This document shows, one piece after another, positions 60,854 through 64,000 of a stretch of DNA of 64,000 nucleotides. The notes beneath the pieces are model-generated. The model had not been told where the DNA came from, searched no databases, and saw only the letters and a program-made list of their open reading frames with translations. The DNA is taken from positions 806,001 through 870,000 of the forward strand of contig NZ_SNYV01000011.1 of NCBI RefSeq assembly GCF_004363245.1. Reading direction: 5' to 3'. A program made the position numbers and the translations under genes. Position 1 is the first letter of the stretch, and every line of letters begins with the position of its first letter. Source of the DNA: Sphingobacterium yanglingense (GTDB lineage: Bacteria; Bacteroidota; Bacteroidia; Sphingobacteriales; Sphingobacteriaceae).

Positions 60854-61363
60854 ATGACTAAAAAGATGATATGGGCCCTGTCCTTATTTGCGCTATTTTT
60901 TTCGGGATGTAAAAAAGATGAGGCTACTGGGACGGTAGACACAACGTATATGTCGGTAAAAATCGATGGTATTGAAAAACAGTTTTCCGCCGTGAATGCC
61001 CGCTGGGTGGACGGTGGTAATTTCTTAGAAATCACAGGTTCAAATGATGGTAAGGAATGGCTTACGATAACGGTTATGTCAGAAAATACGAGGGTATCTA
61101 GTGGTCGATATTCCTTGGATACTTCGGGACCTAATATGCTTGGGGGGTACTCTGTAACAAAAGATAATCAACAACTCAACGTGACAGCCACGGGAGGTAC
61201 GTATGCGCCCGAGGACGCCCTGAATTTAGAAATTACTAAAGTTAATAACACGGCAGTGGAAGGTTCATTTTCGGGTGCTTTTGTACGTGTAGAAGGACTT
61301 AAGACGCTACAAGTTGTGTCAATAGCCAATGGGAAATTCAAAGCTGATATTAAGCCTAACTAA
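60854..61363 (+). CDS. Small lipoprotein (DUF6252-like)
   Basis: 169-aa lipoprotein (SLFALFFSGCKKDE). The all-beta body has YMSVKIDGIEKQFSAVNARW, FLEITGSNDGKEWLTITVMS and a late VEGSFSGAFVRVE strand, resembling the DUF6252/DUF5025 families of small Bacteroidota surface proteins. Function unknown. It is divergent from the DUF6268 gene across the palindrome region. Confidence 0.66.
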   Translation: MTKKMIWALSLFALFFSGCKKDEATGTVDTTYMSVKIDGIEKQFSAVNARWVDGGNFLEITGSNDGKEWLTITVMSENTRVSSGRYSLDTSGPNMLGGYSVTKDNQQLNVTATGGTYAPEDALNLEITKVNNTAVEGSFSGAFVRVEGLKTLQVVSIANGKFKADIKPN

Positions 61364-61419
61364 TCGCTCGCTATAACTTATTTTTGCATAACGATAGTAA
61401 AAGGATAATTTTAAACCTG

Positions 61420-62241
61420 ATGGATTCAAAACAATTATTTAGACTTTTTAATAGCAAATATCACCTCACAAACTGGCATAATGAAGATGGTGAACCTGCA
61501 CAAAGTGAGCGTGAGGTAACATGGCGCTATTGTGGGGTCGGTGAAGAGTTTAGGGTTGAAACTGTCGATTGGATCATTAATAAGCTATTTGAAGATGATG
61601 AGGTCTATCTGTGCATCGGATCAAACAAGAGTGCATTAGTACCAAAATCTACACTCACTGATGAGATCGGAAAGGTATTGCACAAAAAGGAAATAGGACT
61701 AATGAATAAAGCATTGACAAAAATGCTGTTTTTCAACTCGTATGGCACATTCAAAAGCGGTGTTATACAGGATTTTCCGGAACACCGTCCAAGACCTGTG
61801 GGCAGTCCTCTGAAAGTAGCGATCCATGCGAATATAGTCGATCAGCGTACCAGCGGTGTCGCTGATGTCATCGGCAAGCACCTGACCAATCTAGAGGGTA
61901 TGCTGCGTAATGACTATGGTGGCGAGATGGAGCATCTGTGGATAGATCTGGAGCTTCTGGAAAATAGCAAGCCCTATTCATTCCGCTTTCAGAAAAGGGT
62001 TGCAAGTTCAACATCGTACACCGAATTTTATGCCTACAATGTGGGGCACTATAGTGTCCAGCCGGATTTCGATATATTAATGAAGCTGTCGTCGGAAGAT
62101 GAGATCTGCTCCTATATACTGGAACTGCTATATGAATCGACTTCTGTGCTGATCCATAAGGAGAAAAAAATAGGCGATTTTGATGTGGCCAGATTCCGAA
62201 CTGATTTTATATCAGCCTGTGAAGGGGTATCACAGAGATGA
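61420..62241 (+). CDS. Uncharacterised soluble protein
   Basis: 273 residues from ATG 61420 (MDSKQLFRLFNSKYHL). A TTG at 61384 in the same frame is less likely. No signal peptide or membrane segment is found. Segments such as EVTWRYCGVGEEFRVETVDW, VYLCIGSNKSALVPKSTLTD and HLWIDLELLENSKPYSFRFQ alternate strands and helices. I recognise no family. Element R6 follows 62 bp downstream and could terminate it. Confidence 0.65.
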   Translation: MDSKQLFRLFNSKYHLTNWHNEDGEPAQSEREVTWRYCGVGEEFRVETVDWIINKLFEDDEVYLCIGSNKSALVPKSTLTDEIGKVLHKKEIGLMNKALTKMLFFNSYGTFKSGVIQDFPEHRPRPVGSPLKVAIHANIVDQRTSGVADVIGKHLTNLEGMLRNDYGGEMEHLWIDLELLENSKPYSFRFQKRVASSTSYTEFYAYNVGHYSVQPDFDILMKLSSEDEICSYILELLYESTSVLIHKEKKIGDFDVARFRTDFISACEGVSQR

Positions 62242-62303
62242 GGTCATTACTGTAGCGTGAGCTGGTTAATCTATAATGAACTGTTTTTTGAATAAAAACT
62301 TCA

Positions 62304-62439
62304 ATGATAACTTTATATTATTATGACAATTACGCATACTATCGGCATAGGTTTTGTCGTTATATCAGTATTCATAATTTAGGTTAATAATTGGTTAGTT
62401 AAAAATACCTGAAGCTCCCCGCTTCAGGTATTTTTTATT
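62304..62439 (+). repeat. Dispersed promoter-terminator element, copy R6
   Basis: Full copy: ATTATTATGACAAT, CTATCGGCATAGG, TTG-N18-TAATTTAG and AATAATTGGTTAGTTA. The hairpin ACCTGAAGC/GCTTCAGGT ends in six T. It shares the hairpin variant of R3. It can serve the gene at 61420 but also contains the promoter-like half. Confidence 0.7.
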
Positions 62440-62542
62440 TTTTGCTCTCCTTATTTTTTTAGCTATCTGTGAGCTAAGCGAATAGAAAATCGCTTAGAAG
62501 AACGGAATACTTTTTGATAGTGCGATTAAAAAAAATTTATTT

Positions 62543-62995
62543 ATGAAAATAATATTTTTGGTTTTCTTTATTGTTCTGTCATTCTTTTTAATGTTCAACG
62601 CCTCCGCAATGATTGAAAAGAAAAGATTAATGATTTTCTATGGAGTAGGGATGGTTGTGACTATTTTATTATTTATTCTTAGTCCAGCCATTGCTTTTGG
62701 AATTTCAAAAGTAGCTACCATCGATTATAACGCTATAGATAAACTTGTTAAGTCTTTATTTCTATCATTTCTATGCTTGTTCTTTTTGAATCTGTTTATT
62801 CTTTTGGTAGTGGAAAATCTAATTAACTTCTTTATTGGTTTTCACCAAACAAATAATCAAGCTAATCTTAGTAAGAATCCTATAAGAGCTGTGATTGAAA
62901 ACAAATCAAGAATACTGACATTGACGAAAGGTGTTTTCTTTGTTTTAGGTCAATGTCTCCCTTACTACGGTATTTGGATTGGATCGTATAGATAG
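62543..62995 (+). CDS. Small polytopic membrane protein
   Basis: 150-aa protein with about four hydrophobic stretches: residues 1-20 (IIFLVFFIVLSFFLMF), 30-53 (LMIFYGVGMVVTILLFILSP), 73-97 (LFLSFLCLFFLNLFILLVVE) and a weaker one near the C-terminus. I do not recognise the family. It is single, between repeat R6 and a convergent metallopeptidase gene. Confidence 0.6.
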   Translation: MKIIFLVFFIVLSFFLMFNASAMIEKKRLMIFYGVGMVVTILLFILSPAIAFGISKVATIDYNAIDKLVKSLFLSFLCLFFLNLFILLVVENLINFFIGFHQTNNQANLSKNPIRAVIENKSRILTLTKGVFFVLGQCLPYYGIWIGSYR

Positions 62996-63041
62996 TTTAT
63001 TAAAAATACAGTGTCCTCAAACTGCATTCTTTTGCATAGAA

Positions 63042-64000
63042 TTACTTCTTTTCCTTTTTAATAAGAATGTAATTTCCACTTGTAGCATCTTTTACGACAG
63101 TGTAATTCGAATCAATCTGTAGTGACCAACCATCGCCCTGTATCAATTCCTCCTCTATCACTGTAGGTACACTAACTGATATATTTCCCCAATTGGGAGA
63201 CATTAAAGCTCCGTTATTAACGTCGAGAATTCCCCAATTGTCGGTGACCCGTATATTCGGATAAACCGTTCCTTTATCTTCTATCGGAAGAATATTACGT
63301 GGATCGAATGAAGTATTCATATTCTCAAATTTGATCTTAAAATGTGGCTGCTCGATAAACTTGGATTTATAGATTGCAACCCTCGCTTTTATCTGTTCGC
63401 TGCGATGGTCCTCTTCCGCAACAATAAGCTCTCCATCGTATGCGCTAAGATTTTTCGCTGCGGCGGATTTTAAATCCTTTGGTAGTTTAACCTTAAAGCT
63501 TTCTATAAAATAATCTGTCAGATTGCTATCGGCAGTTATTTTCTGATGCCAAAGTGGATTCTTCTGGCTCAATAAATAGCCATATATAGGTGTCGTATTG
63601 TAGGCAAAAGAGCGTACGAAGGTAGGGTTTTTAAAAAAATCGTCAAGAGTATTCGTAAAATGGTATTTAATCTGCTCTCTGTCTCGATTGCTAATCATAA
63701 GGCCTGTGTACTCGGCTAATCCCTCATTGAGCTCGAGCTGATTCTCTAGGTCGTTGGATCCTGGAAAAATGGCATTCCTATATTTTCTAAATATAAGCGC
63801 GTTGGTAAGGTGTTTTTGCTGTACTCTCGGTGCATCGGCAAGTATTGCCTTTTTGAGCGCTTCTAATTCTAAACGTAGGTATATTCTACCTTCTTTTTCT
63901 TCCAAGTGATTACTTTCCTTATTAAACTGAGTGTATCCTAGAGAAGTCTGTATGGTATGGAAGAGCTCGTGCGCTAAGAGATTAATCCGATCATGCTTAT
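63042..64000 (-). CDS. Gluzincin-type metallopeptidase, 5' end outside window
   Basis: On the minus strand the frame is open from the window edge to the stop at 63042 (about 318 residues). The TTG at 63905 is only internal. At 63957-63971 it encodes HELFH within RINLLAHELFHTIQTSLGY, an HExxH zinc site. About 80 residues later, LNEGLAEYTGLM offers the third Glu ligand, as in gluzincins. The C-terminal about 130 residues form a beta-rich tail (YPNIRVTDNWGILDVNNGAL). It is probably secreted, but the signal peptide is not in view. Substrate unknown. Confidence 0.66.
   Translation of the reverse strand, partial: KHDRINLLAHELFHTIQTSLGYTQFNKESNHLEEKEGRIYLRLELEALKKAILADAPRVQQKHLTNALIFRKYRNAIFPGSNDLENQLELNEGLAEYTGLMISNRDREQIKYHFTNTLDDFFKNPTFVRSFAYNTTPIYGYLLSQKNPLWHQKITADSNLTDYFIESFKVKLPKDLKSAAAKNLSAYDGELIVAEEDHRSEQIKARVAIYKSKFIEQPHFKIKFENMNTSFDPRNILPIEDKGTVYPNIRVTDNWGILDVNNGALMSPNWGNISVSVPTVIEEELIQGDGWSLQIDSNYTVVKDATSGNYILIKKEKK

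Noticed and set aside
11391-62439. CRISPR-like repeats
   Set aside because: Copies are single, kilobases apart, about 130 bp long and end in terminators; there are no spacers or cas genes.
1-64000. tRNA, rRNA or riboswitch genes
   Set aside because: No cloverleaf, rRNA segment or known riboswitch core was recognised by reading, including upstream of bioB; a covariance-model scan would be the proper test.

Overview
The window reads as chromosome of a Bacteroidota bacterium, most likely Sphingobacteriaceae (Sphingobacterium-like). The grounds are two SusC/SusD pairs, a FecR/ECF-sigma pair, many secreted proteins and lipoproteins of Bacteroidota-specific families (DUF4855, DUF4832/DUF4874, DUF6268), weak Shine-Dalgarno use and mostly low GC. 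No tRNA, rRNA, transposase, integrase or CRISPR array was seen.

Left part (1-11.9 kb): a defence-like, decaying accessory region. A plus-strand run encodes a 5'-truncated Shedu-type (DUF4263) nuclease, a small unknown protein, a SLATT-type membrane protein, an unknown 225-aa protein, a phosphoribosyltransferase-like protein (PRTase-CE type) and a NADAR protein. Then come an HNH endonuclease on the minus strand, a Nudix/PLD-helicase-DUF3427 pair coupled by an ATGA overlap, a macro-domain gene broken by one in-frame stop, a small membrane protein, an orphan AbiEi-like antitoxin, an Mrr-like tail fragment and a zinc-finger/coiled-coil gene that has a near-identical copy at 37.9 kb. Broken second copies of several of these lie at 18.4-19.3 kb and 37.8-38.9 kb.

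11.6-17.5 kb: a visibly GC-richer mutagenesis/repair cassette. A small XRE regulator diverges from dinB, dnaE (short, error-prone type) and a fused DEDDh exonuclease/GIY-YIG nuclease. The intergenic region holds two inverted repeats that look like operators.

19.4-37.2 kb (all minus strand): polysaccharide-utilisation locus 1. It has an ECF sigma factor, a FecR anti-sigma factor, a SusC with STN signalling domain, a SusD, a surface lipoprotein, two DUF4855 proteins, a DUF6259 glycosidase-like protein, two Tat-exported Gfo/Idh/MocA oxidoreductases and a GMC oxidoreductase. It probably takes up and oxidatively processes an unidentified glycan.

39-53.3 kb: biotin synthase (plus strand), then polysaccharide-utilisation locus 2. 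This is an eight-gene minus-strand operon of ribokinase, GRP-type sugar transporter, IPT/DUF1566 lipoprotein, SusC, SusD, two tandem DUF4832 proteins and a secreted nucleoside hydrolase. A LacI regulator gene lies upstream, and a LacI-type palindrome sits before the ribokinase. The content resembles the ribose-utilisation (rus) loci of Bacteroides and suggests scavenging of ribose from nucleosides.

54-64 kb: mixed single genes. These include a carboxypeptidase-regulatory-like membrane protein, a TIKI/TraB-like protein, DUF2625, a CrtA-like protein coupled to an unknown protein, a Fic protein preceded by three copies of an 11-bp operator-like site, a DUF6268 barrel, a small lipoprotein, and a gluzincin metallopeptidase cut by the window end.

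Across the window a dispersed ~130-bp element recurs, always in plus orientation. It combines a Bacteroidota-like promoter with an intrinsic terminator and may encode a tiny RNA.
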